Shown here in pieces: positions 8,970 to 18,647 of a DNA stretch of 64,000 nt. Every line of letters starts with the position of its first letter. Within the stretch, counting starts at the first letter, position 1. Origin of the DNA: an uncultured Bacteroides sp. (GTDB lineage: Bacteria > Bacteroidota > Bacteroidia > Bacteroidales > Bacteroidaceae); contig USCT01000001.1 in NCBI GenBank assembly GCA_900553185.1, forward strand, positions 124,001 to 188,000, written 5' to 3'. The translations under genes and the position numbers were made by a program. The notes under the pieces are model-generated. The model ran no database searches. It was not told the DNA's origin and saw only the letters and a program-made list of their open reading frames with translations.

Positions 8970-10631
8970 TTATACATCAGGATGCTCGTGTGTATGTTTC
9001 CACATCCGGTACATATAAAAAGCGCAATGGGTAAAGGCGAACACAAATGATATGATCAGCAATGTCATGTCCTGATTCCAGCCTACGGTTTGCTGGTGCC
9101 ATAATCCGGTAATGATACTCAGGACGGCAAGTACCAGTCCCAATACGTTGAGTACCATGTTTCCTTTCCGTTGAGGTACGTTCGGTTCCAGTTTGCTGTG
9201 TTTTATGCCGTAGCAGGCATATACGTCCAGTCCGATCAGCATCCAGAGTACCAGACGGATCCAGGTATCGGCCGGCAGAAAACACATCATGCACAGGCAA
9301 GTCAGGATACCAAGGATGGGTACTAAGGGTACGAACGGAGTTTTGAATGCCCGGTGAGTATGGGGCATGGTCTTTCGCACGATAAGTACGGCCGCGCACA
9401 CCAGGGTAAAGGCCAGCAGGGTACCGATACTTGTCATTTCGCCGGCTACCTGAGCAGGAATAAATCCGGCCAGCAGGCTGACGAGGACCATGAACAGGCA
9501 GTTACTGTGTACGGGAGTGCGGTATTTTTCGTTGATGCGTGAGAAGAAAGGTGGGAGCAGTCCGTCGTGACTCATGCTGAGGAAGACCCGGCTTTGTCCG
9601 AGCAGGGTTACCATGATGACGGAACAATACCCCAGAAGAATGGCCAGGATGATGGCTTTGTTGAGCCACGGATAGGCCGGTTGGATGATACCGGAGGCAT
9701 CCGGTGTACCCATTTTTTCGATGGCGACGGCTACCGGGGCGATACCTACCTGTCCCTGGAAGTCGGTATAATGGGCCACTCCCGTCATTACGTGGGCAAA
9801 CAGGATGTACAAGATGGTACATACCAGCAACGAGACCAGGATACCGATGGGCATGTCACGTTTCGGGTTCCGGGTTTCCTGAGCGGCTGTGCTCACCGCG
9901 TCGAACCCCAGGAAGGCGAAGAAGACGATGGCCGCTCCACGCAGAATACCTGAAAAACCGAATTCTCCTACCTTGCCGGTATTTTCAGGGATGTAAGGCG
10001 TGTAGTTTTCGGCCTGGATAAACTTCCATCCCAAAACTACGAATATCAGGATTACGGCTATTTTCAGAAATACGATCAGTCCGTTGAAGAATGAACTTCC
10101 GGCCGTACCCCGCATCAGGATGAGGCTCATCAATACCACGATGAGCATGGCCGGGATGTTTACGATACCGCCGTCCCACGGGCAGGCCGTAAAGGCTTGT
10201 GGCAGGCTGATACCCGCTCCCTGCAGGAAAACAACCAGGTAACGGCTCCAGCTGATACTGACGGTGGTAGCGGCCACGGTGTATTCCAGCACCAGATCCC
10301 ACCCGATAATCCATGCGATGAGTTCTCCCATGGTGGCGTACGAATAGGTGTAGGCGCTGCCCGATACGGGAATCATGGAAGCAAATTCGGCGTAGCAGAG
10401 GCCGGCGAAACAACAACCGATGGCGGCTATGATGAAGGAAAGCGTGATGGCCGGACCGGTATATTCGGCGGCTACGGTTCCCGTAATTGAAAAAAGGCCG
10501 GCGCCAATGATGACGCCTACTCCCAATGCAACCAGGCTGACAGGGCCCAGCACCCGTTTCAGGGTTTGTTTGCCAGACTGATTTGCTTCAGCCTGCAGGG
10601 CTTCAATGCTTTTGCGAATAAATAATCCCAT
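8970..10631 (-). CDS. APC-superfamily amino acid permease (CAT/YhdG type)
   Basis: The protein has about 553 residues and 12-14 membrane segments. It opens with MGLFIRKSIEAL and the classic first helix LVALGVGVIIGAGLFSITG, followed by SGSAYTYSYATMGELIAWIIGWDL and later FFAFLGFDAVSTAAQETRNP, all typical of cationic/neutral amino acid transporters in Bacteroidetes. An upstream in-frame ATG at 10667 would add 12 residues, but it lies near the predicted transcription start and outside the conserved N-terminus, so 10631 is preferred. The gene is transcribed alone; cysQ starts after a 114-base gap on the same strand. The substrate is unknown. Confidence 0.9.
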   Translation of the reverse strand: MGLFIRKSIEALQAEANQSGKQTLKRVLGPVSLVALGVGVIIGAGLFSITGTVAAEYTGPAITLSFIIAAIGCCFAGLCYAEFASMIPVSGSAYTYSYATMGELIAWIIGWDLVLEYTVAATTVSISWSRYLVVFLQGAGISLPQAFTACPWDGGIVNIPAMLIVVLMSLILMRGTAGSSFFNGLIVFLKIAVILIFVVLGWKFIQAENYTPYIPENTGKVGEFGFSGILRGAAIVFFAFLGFDAVSTAAQETRNPKRDMPIGILVSLLVCTILYILFAHVMTGVAHYTDFQGQVGIAPVAVAIEKMGTPDASGIIQPAYPWLNKAIILAILLGYCSVIMVTLLGQSRVFLSMSHDGLLPPFFSRINEKYRTPVHSNCLFMVLVSLLAGFIPAQVAGEMTSIGTLLAFTLVCAAVLIVRKTMPHTHRAFKTPFVPLVPILGILTCLCMMCFLPADTWIRLVLWMLIGLDVYACYGIKHSKLEPNVPQRKGNMVLNVLGLVLAVLSIITGLWHQQTVGWNQDMTLLIISFVFAFTHCAFYMYRMWKHTHEHPDV

Positions 10632-10675
10632 GTATTTTGTCTTTACAACTTTTTTATCAATCAACAATCAAGCTG

Positions 10676-10683
10676 CAAAGATA
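10676..10683 (-). promoter_or_regulatory. Promoter -7 box for the amino acid permease
   Basis: TATCTTTG on the minus strand, 44 bases before the chosen ATG. The -33 partner (TTCG, 21 bases upstream) is weak and lies inside the 3' end of the TolC-like gene. Confidence 0.55.
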
Positions 10684-10689
10684 CGGATT

Positions 10690-12009
10690 TTATTCCAAGT
10701 AGTACGAAATTTTTCCGCTTATCTGCAACAAAGAGATTTCGCACATCTTCGTGTCATATTCGGCTGACAATATGCGTTCTTCGGCGTCCAGCAGGCTTTT
10801 TTGTGCTTCGCGCATTTCGATTCCCGACAGATCGCCCAGCAGATAGCGCTCCTTGGCTATTTCGTGATTTTCCTTGGCTGCTATCAGATTCTGTCGTTCC
10901 AGGTTCAGCAGGCGGAGGTTGTTCCGATAGGCTTGCCACAGGTTGCTCAGGTCCGCCCGAAGTCCCTGTTCCAGTTCCTCGCGTTCCAGTTGGGCGTTTC
11001 GGATGGCCAGGCTGGCGTTCCGTTTCTCTCGCCGGCGGTTTCCGTCGAACAGGTTGAATCCTACGGTCAGTCCGCCGTTGAATCCCCAGTTGCTTCGCTG
11101 GCGGGTGGCATTCACGTCGTATTTGTTGAATGTATATCCGTATCCGGCGTTCAGCTTCAGGTATGGGTAGTTTCTTGACAGTACCTTTTTGTAGTCTAGT
11201 TGTGCCAGGGTGGTATTCTGATCGGCTCTCAGCAGGCTGGCATTGGTTTCGAGTGTACTGTTCCATAGTTCACCGAAGTTCAGGCTTTCTGAAACGTCGA
11301 TCAGGGAATCCTTCACCCGGATCGGTCGGTCCATGTCTTTTACGGCCATCAGTTCGTTCAGGTTGATGCGTGAGGTGTGTACCAGTTCCTGTTGTTTCAT
11401 GTACTGGGCGCTGTCGGCATTGAAATCCACCTTGGCCTGCTGGTAATCCAGGCGTGAGAAGTTTCCGATGTGGTACCGTTCTTCCACGATGCGCAGCCGT
11501 TCCTTGGAGAGTGAAACCGCATAACGGAAGTTTTTCAGGCGGATTTCCTGCTGGATATAATTGTAATATTCGGCGGTCAGCGAGGCGATGAAATCCTCGA
11601 TGGCGATACGGGTGTCTGTTATTCCCTGGCGTTCCAGTTCCTTCAGTTGCTTGTAGGTGGTGCTGATGTTGAATCCGTCGAAGATGGTCCAGTTCAGGTC
11701 GATACCGGCGTTTAGGGTCTGGTCGAATACGCCCCGTTCCCGTTCGGTGGTCCCGTCGTTGCGAAGCTGGCTGTTGGTATTGTCGGATGTTCCGGAATAC
11801 CCGGCGGTAAGGTCTACGGTCGGCAGGAAGCCGGCGTTGGCCCGTGTGGCGTTGTTTTTGCTGATCTGTTCTTCGTTGCGGGTGATGCGTAACCGGTAGT
11901 TGTTGGCAAGCCCTTCTTCCAGGCATTGTTGCAGGGTATAGTCGTATTGGGCGGCCGCCGGTTCCAGCAATCCTGCCAGCAGGCAGATGAATATCAGGAT
12001 CTGTTTCAT
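10690..12009 (-). CDS. TolC-family outer membrane efflux protein
   Basis: This 439-residue protein has a signal peptide (MKQILIFICLLAGLLEPAAA) and two repeats of the long-helix/beta-strand TolC unit, starting YTLQQCLEEGLANNYRL. Long charged helices are at about 140-220 and 340-420. TolC-type proteins form the trimeric channel across the outer membrane and periplasm. Its start overlaps the stop of the RND pump gene by four bases (ATGA), indicating translational coupling in an adaptor-pump-channel operon. Confidence 0.93.
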   Translation of the reverse strand: MKQILIFICLLAGLLEPAAAQYDYTLQQCLEEGLANNYRLRITRNEEQISKNNATRANAGFLPTVDLTAGYSGTSDNTNSQLRNDGTTERERGVFDQTLNAGIDLNWTIFDGFNISTTYKQLKELERQGITDTRIAIEDFIASLTAEYYNYIQQEIRLKNFRYAVSLSKERLRIVEERYHIGNFSRLDYQQAKVDFNADSAQYMKQQELVHTSRINLNELMAVKDMDRPIRVKDSLIDVSESLNFGELWNSTLETNASLLRADQNTTLAQLDYKKVLSRNYPYLKLNAGYGYTFNKYDVNATRQRSNWGFNGGLTVGFNLFDGNRRREKRNASLAIRNAQLEREELEQGLRADLSNLWQAYRNNLRLLNLERQNLIAAKENHEIAKERYLLGDLSGIEMREAQKSLLDAEERILSAEYDTKMCEISLLQISGKISYYLE

Positions 12010-15000
12010 GCTTTTTCCTCCTTTTTGTTACGGTTGGTTGATATGTACGAATAAATGGCCGGTACGATGAACATGGTCAGGAAGGTAGATACCAGCATAC
12101 CGCCTACCACGGCATTTCCCATGGCAATACGCTGGTTGGCTCCTTCGCCGCTGGCAAACATCAGCGGCAACAGGCCCAGAATGGTAGAAGCACTCGTCAT
12201 CAGGATGGGACGCAGGCGCTGGAGGGCCGCGTCGCGGATGGCCTGCATCTTGTCTTCGCCTGCTTCTTGTTTCTGGTTGGCGAATTCTACGATCAGAATA
12301 CCGTTCTTTGCTACCAGGCCAATCAGCATGATGATACCTATCTGGCTGAAAATATTCATGGTGATACCGCCGAAGTGCATGAATATCAGCGCTCCGGCAA
12401 TGGCCAGCGGCACGGTAAGCATGATGATGAGCGGATCCTTGAAACTTTCAAACTGGGCCGATAGGATGAGGTAGATCAGCACCAGGGCCAGGATGAAGGC
12501 AAACATCAGGCTGGACGAGCTTTCACGATAGTCCTTCGAATCGCCCGACAAGGCGGTACGGAACGTTTCGTCCAGTGTCTGTGCCGCTATCTTGTCCATT
12601 TCTTCCAGTCCTTCGCCGATGGTCTTTCCCTCGGCCAGACCGGCCGAGATGGTGGCCGAGATAAACCGGTTGTAGTGGTATAGTTTGGGTGGAGTGATGG
12701 ATTCCACGAAGTCTACCAGGTTGTCGAGCTGGATCATTTCACCCTTGTCGTTTCGGATGTAAATGGACTTGATGTTCGACGGCTGGTTGCGTTGCTGGCG
12801 GTTGAACTGTCCCAGGATTTCGTATTGCTTGCCGTTCATGTAGAAATAGCCCATGCGCTGGCCGCTCAGTCCGTATTGCAAGGTCGATGCGATGTCCTTT
12901 ACGGTTACGCCCATGGTTCCGGCCTTGTCGCGGTTGATGTTTACCCGCATTTCCGGGCTGCTGAACTTCAGGTCGACGTCTGCCATCTGGAAAGTCGGAT
13001 TATCGTATACCGCATTCAGGAATTGCGGAAGAACCTTTTCCAGTTTCTCGATACTGACCGCCTGTAGTACGTATTGTACGGGCATGCTGCTCCGTCGTCC
13101 GCCGAACGATGATTGCTGCTGGACGAAGGAACGGGCTTTCGTCTTGGTCTTGATGGCCTTCGAGATCTTTTCGGCCACTTCCATCTGCGTATAGTCACGG
13201 TCCTTGATGTCTTTCAGGGTGATGCGTATGTTACCGCTTCCGCTTGATACACGGGCCGTAATCGATTGTGCGTCGGGCACGATGGAATCCACCAGCAGGT
13301 TGATGTCCTCCGTATAGTCGCGCAGGTATTCGTAGCTTACTCCTTCCGCTCCCCGCGTATTGATGTTGATTTGTGAGCGGTCCTCCAGCGGTGCCATTTC
13401 GGCCGGAATCCTGTTCCAGAGGTACCCGATGAGGACCAGGGTGAGCAGGGTGAACGGGATGGCGATGAACCTTCGTTTCAGGAAGCTTGCCAGTGCCCGT
13501 GAATAGACACGGTTCATGCCTTCGAAGAACGGTTCCGTCTTCCGGTAGAACCAGCTCTGTTTTTCCCGTTTGAGCAGAAGCTTGGTCGAGAGCATGGGGG
13601 TGAAGGTCAGTGCCACGAAAGAAGAGATGATGACGGAACCCGCCACCACGAAGCTGAACTCGCGGAACAGGCGTCCGCTGGTACCTTCCATGAACACGAT
13701 GGGCAGGAACACGGCTACCAGGGTGACGGTGGTCGATATGACCGCAAAGAAGATTTCCTTGGCACCCTCGATACCCGCGTCGAAAGGTTTCATGCCCCGT
13801 TCGATACGGATGTAGATGTTTTCGGTCATTACGATGGCGTCGTCCACCACCAGACCCACCGACAGGACGACGGCCAGCATGGTGAGCACATTGATGGAGA
13901 AGCCCGCCACGTACATCACGAAGAACGCTCCGATGAGGGACACCGGAATCACGATGCACGGCACCAGTGTTACCCGCCAGTCGCGCAGGAACAGGAAGAT
14001 GATGATGATGACCAGGATAAACGCTTCGTATACGGTGCTTTCTACTTCGGCGATGGAGGCGCGGATGAACTTGGTATTGTCGAATCCGTAACTGAAGTCC
14101 ACGTCATCCGGCAAATCCTTGCGCATCTGTTCCATGCGTTCGTACACGGCGTCGGCTATCTCGATGTGGTTGGCACCCGGTTGCGGGATGACGACGACAC
14201 CTACCATCGGTACACCGTTCATTTTCATGTAGCTTTTCAGGTCGGCGGCACCCAGTTCGGCATAACCGATGTCGCTCAGGCGGATAATCTGTCCGTTTAC
14301 TTCCTTGATGACCACGTTGTTGAATTCTTCGGCCGAGTGCATCTGTCCCATGGTGCGCAGGGTCAGTTCCACGGTATTTCCTTCAATGCTTCCCGAAGGA
14401 AGTTCCACGTTCTCGTTGTCCATGGCGTTCTTGATGTCTACCGGGGTAATGCCATAACCGGCCATGCGTACCGGGTCCAGCCAGAGACGCATGGAGTAGC
14501 GTTTCTCTCCCCAGATGGAGACACTGCTTACGTCCGAGATGGTCTGTAGTTGTTCCTTTACGGTCAGGTCGGCTATCTCGCTCAGCTCCAGAAGCGAACG
14601 GCTGTTGCTCTGGATGGCTACCATCAGGATGGGGCTGGCGTCGGCGTCGGCTTTTGATACCGTAGGCGGGTCGCAATCGCGGGGCAGGTAGCGCTGGGCA
14701 CGCGAAACTTTGTCGCGTACGTCGTTGGCCGCCGTTTCCAGGTCAACGGACAATTCGAATTCTACCGTGATGCGGCATTGTCCCTGCTGGCTTACGCTGG
14801 AGAGGGAGCGGATACCCGGAATACCGTTGATGTTCTGTTCCAGCGGTTCGGTTATCTGGTTTTCGATGACGTCGGCATTGGCACCCGAATAGCTACAGGT
14901 TACGGAGATGATCGGGTTGTCTACCGACGGGTATTCACGTACCCCCAGGGTAGTGTAACCGATCATACCGAACAACAGGATGATGACGGTCAGTACCGTG

Positions 15001-15041
15001 GCGAGTACGGGTCGGCGTATACTAAGTTCTGAAATGTTCAT
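12006..15041 (-). CDS. RND-family multidrug efflux permease (AcrB/HAE1-like)
   Basis: This 1011-residue inner-membrane proton antiporter has 12 predicted membrane helices and two large periplasmic loops, near the usual 1020-1050 of the HAE1 group. It begins MNISELSIRRPVLATVLTVIILLFG; the TM4 proton-relay acids are in LSVGLVVDDAIVMTENIY near residue 400; the second half has LIGLVAKNGILIVEFAN. It works with the periplasmic adaptor encoded 12 bases upstream and the TolC-like channel overlapping downstream. Drugs, bile acids or other amphiphiles are plausible substrates, but none can be assigned from sequence. Confidence 0.95.
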   Translation of the reverse strand: MNISELSIRRPVLATVLTVIILLFGMIGYTTLGVREYPSVDNPIISVTCSYSGANADVIENQITEPLEQNINGIPGIRSLSSVSQQGQCRITVEFELSVDLETAANDVRDKVSRAQRYLPRDCDPPTVSKADADASPILMVAIQSNSRSLLELSEIADLTVKEQLQTISDVSSVSIWGEKRYSMRLWLDPVRMAGYGITPVDIKNAMDNENVELPSGSIEGNTVELTLRTMGQMHSAEEFNNVVIKEVNGQIIRLSDIGYAELGAADLKSYMKMNGVPMVGVVVIPQPGANHIEIADAVYERMEQMRKDLPDDVDFSYGFDNTKFIRASIAEVESTVYEAFILVIIIIFLFLRDWRVTLVPCIVIPVSLIGAFFVMYVAGFSINVLTMLAVVLSVGLVVDDAIVMTENIYIRIERGMKPFDAGIEGAKEIFFAVISTTVTLVAVFLPIVFMEGTSGRLFREFSFVVAGSVIISSFVALTFTPMLSTKLLLKREKQSWFYRKTEPFFEGMNRVYSRALASFLKRRFIAIPFTLLTLVLIGYLWNRIPAEMAPLEDRSQININTRGAEGVSYEYLRDYTEDINLLVDSIVPDAQSITARVSSGSGNIRITLKDIKDRDYTQMEVAEKISKAIKTKTKARSFVQQQSSFGGRRSSMPVQYVLQAVSIEKLEKVLPQFLNAVYDNPTFQMADVDLKFSSPEMRVNINRDKAGTMGVTVKDIASTLQYGLSGQRMGYFYMNGKQYEILGQFNRQQRNQPSNIKSIYIRNDKGEMIQLDNLVDFVESITPPKLYHYNRFISATISAGLAEGKTIGEGLEEMDKIAAQTLDETFRTALSGDSKDYRESSSSLMFAFILALVLIYLILSAQFESFKDPLIIMLTVPLAIAGALIFMHFGGITMNIFSQIGIIMLIGLVAKNGILIVEFANQKQEAGEDKMQAIRDAALQRLRPILMTSASTILGLLPLMFASGEGANQRIAMGNAVVGGMLVSTFLTMFIVPAIYSYISTNRNKKEEKA

Positions 15042-15053
15042 AAGGCCCCCGGT

Positions 15054-16133
15054 TTAGTTGATGTGATCGATGATGACCGGCATACCGGTACGCAGCTGCA
15101 GGGTACCCGTAGTCAGGATGGTGTCGCCGATGGAGAGTCCACGCAGAATCTGTACCTCGGCTTCGGTGCGGATTCCTATTTCCACATCTACCGGTTCGGC
15201 CACTCCGTGGTGATAGACGAATACCTTGTTCTGTCCCATTTCCGGCACAATGGCCTCGGACGGGATGGCGATGGCATTCTTTATTTCGTTCTGGTTCAGC
15301 TCGATACTGGCATAGCGTCCGGGCAGGAGTTCTCCGTGCGGATTGGGATAAAGCGCACGTACGTTCAGGGTATGGGTAGCGGGGTCGATACTGGATTCCG
15401 TGGCATAGACCTGTGCCTGATACGCATCCAGTCGTCCTTCTATCTTGAAAGAAAGGCTGGTGCCCTTTCTGATTTGCTTGGCGTATCGCTCGGGTACGGC
15501 GAATTCTACTTTCAGCGGAGTGATTCTGGTCAGTTTGGCTACTACCACATTGGGGGAGGCGTAGGCTCCGGTACTTACCTGCCTCAGGCCGATGATACCG
15601 TCGAACGGGGCACGGAGTTCGGTCAGCGCAATGCTGGCTTTCACGTTTTCGATGTCGGCATTCAGCGTGGCCAGTTCGGTCTTTACCTGTTCGTAGGCTT
15701 CCTTGCTGACCGCATCGCGCTGGAGCAGGGCGTTCTGTCGGAATACACGGTCTTCGGCCAGAGGAATCTGGGCTTCCAGGCGGTCAAGCTGGGCTTGCAA
15801 TTGCCGGTCGTTCACCTTTGCCAGGAGTTGTCCTTTGCTCACAAGTGTTCCTTCGGTAAAAAAGATGTCGACTATTTTTCCCGAAGTCTCGAAAGAAAGA
15901 TCCACTTCTTCGTCGGGTATCAGCTTTCCGCTCACCAGCAGCTTGTCGGTCAGCAGGTGCGGTTTGATGATCTGTGCGTTGACATTGAGCGCTTTGTTCT
16001 GGCTGGTGACTGGTCTTTTTTGCTCCGCTTCGTCCAGCTCGTCGTTGGTCCGTGGTATAAAGGTATGAACTCCCAGTCCGATCAGTCCGATACCTATCAG
16101 CGAGAGGATTCCCCATTTGATTCGTTTATCCAT
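15054..16133 (-). CDS. RND efflux periplasmic adaptor (membrane fusion protein)
   Basis: The protein has 359 residues with one N-terminal anchor helix (ILSLIGIGLIGLGVHTF, about 9-25) and no lipobox. A lipoyl/barrel-sandwich half (VDLSFETSGKIVDIFFTEGTLVSKGQLLAKV, about 81-111) precedes a hairpin of about 60 residues. The second lipoyl half (LRAPFDGIIGLRQVSTGAY) and beta-barrel domains follow. It bridges pump and channel. It is the first gene of the efflux operon and lies 97 bases downstream of a set of phased palindromes that are the best candidate for a repressor binding region. No regulator gene is adjacent. Confidence 0.93.
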   Translation of the reverse strand: MDKRIKWGILSLIGIGLIGLGVHTFIPRTNDELDEAEQKRPVTSQNKALNVNAQIIKPHLLTDKLLVSGKLIPDEEVDLSFETSGKIVDIFFTEGTLVSKGQLLAKVNDRQLQAQLDRLEAQIPLAEDRVFRQNALLQRDAVSKEAYEQVKTELATLNADIENVKASIALTELRAPFDGIIGLRQVSTGAYASPNVVVAKLTRITPLKVEFAVPERYAKQIRKGTSLSFKIEGRLDAYQAQVYATESSIDPATHTLNVRALYPNPHGELLPGRYASIELNQNEIKNAIAIPSEAIVPEMGQNKVFVYHHGVAEPVDVEIGIRTEAEVQILRGLSIGDTILTTGTLQLRTGMPVIIDHIN

Positions 16134-16230
16134 GTGTTTTTCTAAGTATTTAGATGGAACAATCTGTTGTTTACAGGCAGAAATGACTTAAAACGAAGGA
16201 CAACCTGTTTCTCGGCCGGGCATTGCTGAA

Positions 16231-16310
16231 AACGAGCGGACATTTTGTTTAAAATAAACGTTTGTTTTGTTTTGCACGAACGTTTGTTCCGATTGAAACA
16301 TACGTTCGTT
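16231..16310. promoter_or_regulatory. Array of 22-bp-phased palindromic operator-like sites upstream of the efflux operon
   Basis: Three 14-bp palindromes fit the pattern AAC[A/G]AAC|GTT[T/C]GTT: AATAAACGTTTGTT (16253-16266), CACGAACGTTTGTT (16275-16288) and AACATACGTTCGTT (16297-16310). Their centres are exactly 22 bp apart (two helical turns). A fourth, half-degenerate copy, AACGAGC followed by a poor right arm, lies at 16231-16244, again 22 bp away. The sites are 98-177 bases before the adaptor ATG. The rest of the gap from 16134 to 16573 holds a terminator and nothing else recognisable. Confidence 0.6.
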
Positions 16311-16510
16311 TTTAATCTTCAGTAAGTGGCTGAATGGTTGTTTCCTGACCTGTATTGTTCCTTTTAGAATATAAAATATCCTTTTTTATAAAGGTCTTGT
16401 TTCGTTTATGTCAAATTTCTGATTTTTTTTGTGATGATAAAGTTAATGAAAGGTTTAAACGAGTCTTGTATGTTTTTGCATTTATTTAGAAATAAATGGG
16501 TAAATCTCGT

Positions 16511-16549
16511 AAAAAAAGCCCTCTTCCGAAGCGAAATCGGGAGAGGGCT
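16511..16549 (-). terminator. Rho-independent terminator of the M28 peptidase gene
   Basis: A GC-rich stem (AGCCCTCT paired with AGAGGGCT, extended by a CCGA/TCGG pairing) spans 16517-16549. On the minus strand it is followed by seven T residues (16517-16511). It lies 25 bases after the peptidase stop codon. Confidence 0.85.
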
Positions 16550-16573
16550 GCAACAAGGTCTTGTCGGCTTGTC

Positions 16574-17623
16574 TTATTTCTTGCTGGAAGAGAAGTCTTC
16601 GTTTGCCATTTTCCACATACCCAGGAAAGAGGCCTTGGTTATTTCGACGAGCTTGTCGTAATTGATCTTGGAAGCTTCGTCGCCCGGCAGGTGATAGTCC
16701 GGATGTCCGTCGGTGTGGTACCACATGATGGGGATGTTCAGACGGGCGAACGTACCGTTGTCGCTTCCTCCTACCGGTTTGTCCCACGGGCGATAGTCCG
16801 GTTCCAGCTGGAGGTTGTATTTCTGGATGTCCTGTTTCAGCCAGTCGCCGAAAGCCGGTGTACCTTCGGTGTAAAAGTATACCACGTGTTTGGGTTTCGC
16901 CTCGTTGTTATTGCGGCCTACCATGTCGAAGTTCAGGTAACCTTTTACTTTCTGGATTTCGGGATAGGTCATGGCAAAGTAGCGTGAGCCCAGAAGTCCT
17001 TTTTCCTCGCCGTCCCAGAAGGCGAAGATCACGGTACGTTCCGGTTGCTGGCCGGTAGCCAGGAAGGCACGTACGATCTGAAGTCCGGCGGCCACACCCG
17101 AAGCGTTGTCGTCGGCACCGTTGTAAATCTTGTCGCCGTCCAGCATCGGGTCGTAGCCGATGTGGTCGTAGTGTGCGCCCAGGATGACGATTTCGTCGGT
17201 ACGTTTTCCCTCAATCTTTACCAGGATGTTGCGCATGTTGTATTTCTGGTGTACGCCTTTGGCCTTGATGGCGGCGATGGAGTCCGGATGAATCTGGAGT
17301 TGTCCCCGTTTCTGGCGTTCTACCCGATAGGCTTCGAACGGTTGGAAGTAATCTTCGAATACGGGTTGTAATCCCCATTGCTGAAGGAGGGATACGATGT
17401 AGTTTCCGGCGATGCGGCCTCCTTTCCATCCGGCTTCACGGCCTTCCAGTTCGTCGGAAGCCAGAAATCCTACCAGCGACTGGGCGCTCAGCTTGTTGAT
17501 GGAGGCGAGTCCCTTTTCTTCGGGAGTCTGTTTCTTGGGCGATGCGGCCTGCATGGACGGGATGGCCAGCAGGCAGGTCAACGCGACGATGAATGCGTTT
17601 ATCAGTTTGTTTTTCATGTTCAT
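16574..17623 (-). CDS. M28-family zinc peptidase, exported
   Basis: The protein has 349 residues with a signal peptide (MKNKLINAFIVALTCLLAIPSMQA). It carries the M28 metal-binding blocks in order: GAHYDHIG, NGADDNASGVAA, FAFWDGEEKGLLGS, NFDMVGR and YHTDGHPDYHLPGDEASKI, supplying the His, Asp, Glu, Asp and His ligands for two zinc ions. The family comprises aminopeptidases, and the periplasm is the likely site. A single-domain layout without a protease-associated insert is seen. It lies 42 bases downstream of rsgA on the same strand and has its own terminator. Confidence 0.9.
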   Translation of the reverse strand: MNMKNKLINAFIVALTCLLAIPSMQAASPKKQTPEEKGLASINKLSAQSLVGFLASDELEGREAGWKGGRIAGNYIVSLLQQWGLQPVFEDYFQPFEAYRVERQKRGQLQIHPDSIAAIKAKGVHQKYNMRNILVKIEGKRTDEIVILGAHYDHIGYDPMLDGDKIYNGADDNASGVAAGLQIVRAFLATGQQPERTVIFAFWDGEEKGLLGSRYFAMTYPEIQKVKGYLNFDMVGRNNNEAKPKHVVYFYTEGTPAFGDWLKQDIQKYNLQLEPDYRPWDKPVGGSDNGTFARLNIPIMWYHTDGHPDYHLPGDEASKINYDKLVEITKASFLGMWKMANEDFSSSKK

Positions 17624-17665
17624 TGTTCTATGTTTTTTAAGATGTTTTTAAATGGCATTTGAAAC

Positions 17666-18601
17666 CTAAAAGGCCGAACGGTATTTCCCTTCTTCCTTGT
17701 CTTCCAGGATGTTCAGGTAAGAGGCGTAGCGCGACTCGCTGATGTAGTGCTTCTCTACGGCTTCGCGTACCGCGCATCCCGGTTCGTGCCGGTGGGTACA
17801 ATTCCCGTATTTGCAATTGGCCGAGAATTCAAAGATTTCCTTGAAGTAGTGGCCTACTTCCTCGTCTTCCATGTCGAACGTGCCGAATCCCTTGATTCCC
17901 GGCGTATCGATGATGTAGCCGTTTTCTCCCAAAGGATACATTTCCGAGAAGGTGGTGGTATGCATGCCCTTGTTATGCACGGTAGATATTTCTCCCGTCT
18001 TGAGGCGCTGGTCGGGCAGCAGGTAGTTGATGAGGGTAGATTTTCCTACTCCGGAATTTCCTGAGAAAAGCGTGATTTTTCCTTGCAGGCTCTGTTTCAG
18101 CTCGTCTATGCCTTCTCCGTTCAGGGCCGAAATCCGGTGGCACGGGTAGCCGATGTGCGTATAGAGATTGACCAGTCCGTTCAGGTAATGCAGCTCGTCG
18201 TCGGAATATTTGTCTATTTTATTGAAAACCAGGCTGACCGGTACCCGGTATGCTTCGGCCGAAGCGAGGAAACGGTCGATAAAGATGGTCGAGGTCTCCG
18301 GATAGTTTACCGTTACGACCAGCATGCACTGGTCCAGGTTGGCGGCGATGATGTGCGATTGTTTCGACAGGTTGGAAGCCCGTCGGATGATGTAGTTCCT
18401 GCGGTCTTCTATTTCGGTGATGAAGGCCGTTCCTTCGGCATTCGGGGCGATGCATACCCGGTCGCCCACGGCTATCGGGTTGGTGCTCCGGATACCTTTC
18501 AGGCGGAAGTTTCCTTTGATCTTGCATTCCACCAGATTTCCGTCGTCGGTCTTGACCACGTACCAGCTTCCTGTATTCTTGATGACTAGACCTTTGTTCA
18601 A
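17666..18601 (-). CDS. rsgA: Ribosome small-subunit-dependent GTPase A
   Basis: RsgA is a circularly permuted GTPase that checks late maturation of the 30S subunit. Its order is an N-terminal OB-fold (to about 75), a G domain starting with G4 (NKID), then P-loop GNSGVGKST and IDTPGIKGFG, and a C-terminal zinc finger with CKYGNCTHRHEPGC. The 311-residue length is normal. The only start that keeps the conserved GLVIKNTGSW N-terminus is TTG at 18601; no in-frame ATG lies nearby, so a rare TTG start is likely. It follows frr after a 94-base gap containing a hairpin. Confidence 0.95.
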   Translation of the reverse strand: MNKGLVIKNTGSWYVVKTDDGNLVECKIKGNFRLKGIRSTNPIAVGDRVCIAPNAEGTAFITEIEDRRNYIIRRASNLSKQSHIIAANLDQCMLVVTVNYPETSTIFIDRFLASAEAYRVPVSLVFNKIDKYSDDELHYLNGLVNLYTHIGYPCHRISALNGEGIDELKQSLQGKITLFSGNSGVGKSTLINYLLPDQRLKTGEISTVHNKGMHTTTFSEMYPLGENGYIIDTPGIKGFGTFDMEDEEVGHYFKEIFEFSANCKYGNCTHRHEPGCAVREAVEKHYISESRYASYLNILEDKEEGKYRSAF

Positions 18602-18647
18602 TGCTTTTTCTTGTTTTTAGGGATGATACTGAGAATCATAAACCAAC

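Noticed and set aside
15063..16145. 360-codon ORF antisense to the efflux adaptor
   Set aside because: A long mirror frame caused by the codon use of the real gene; it has no domain and the minus-strand protein is a clear family member.
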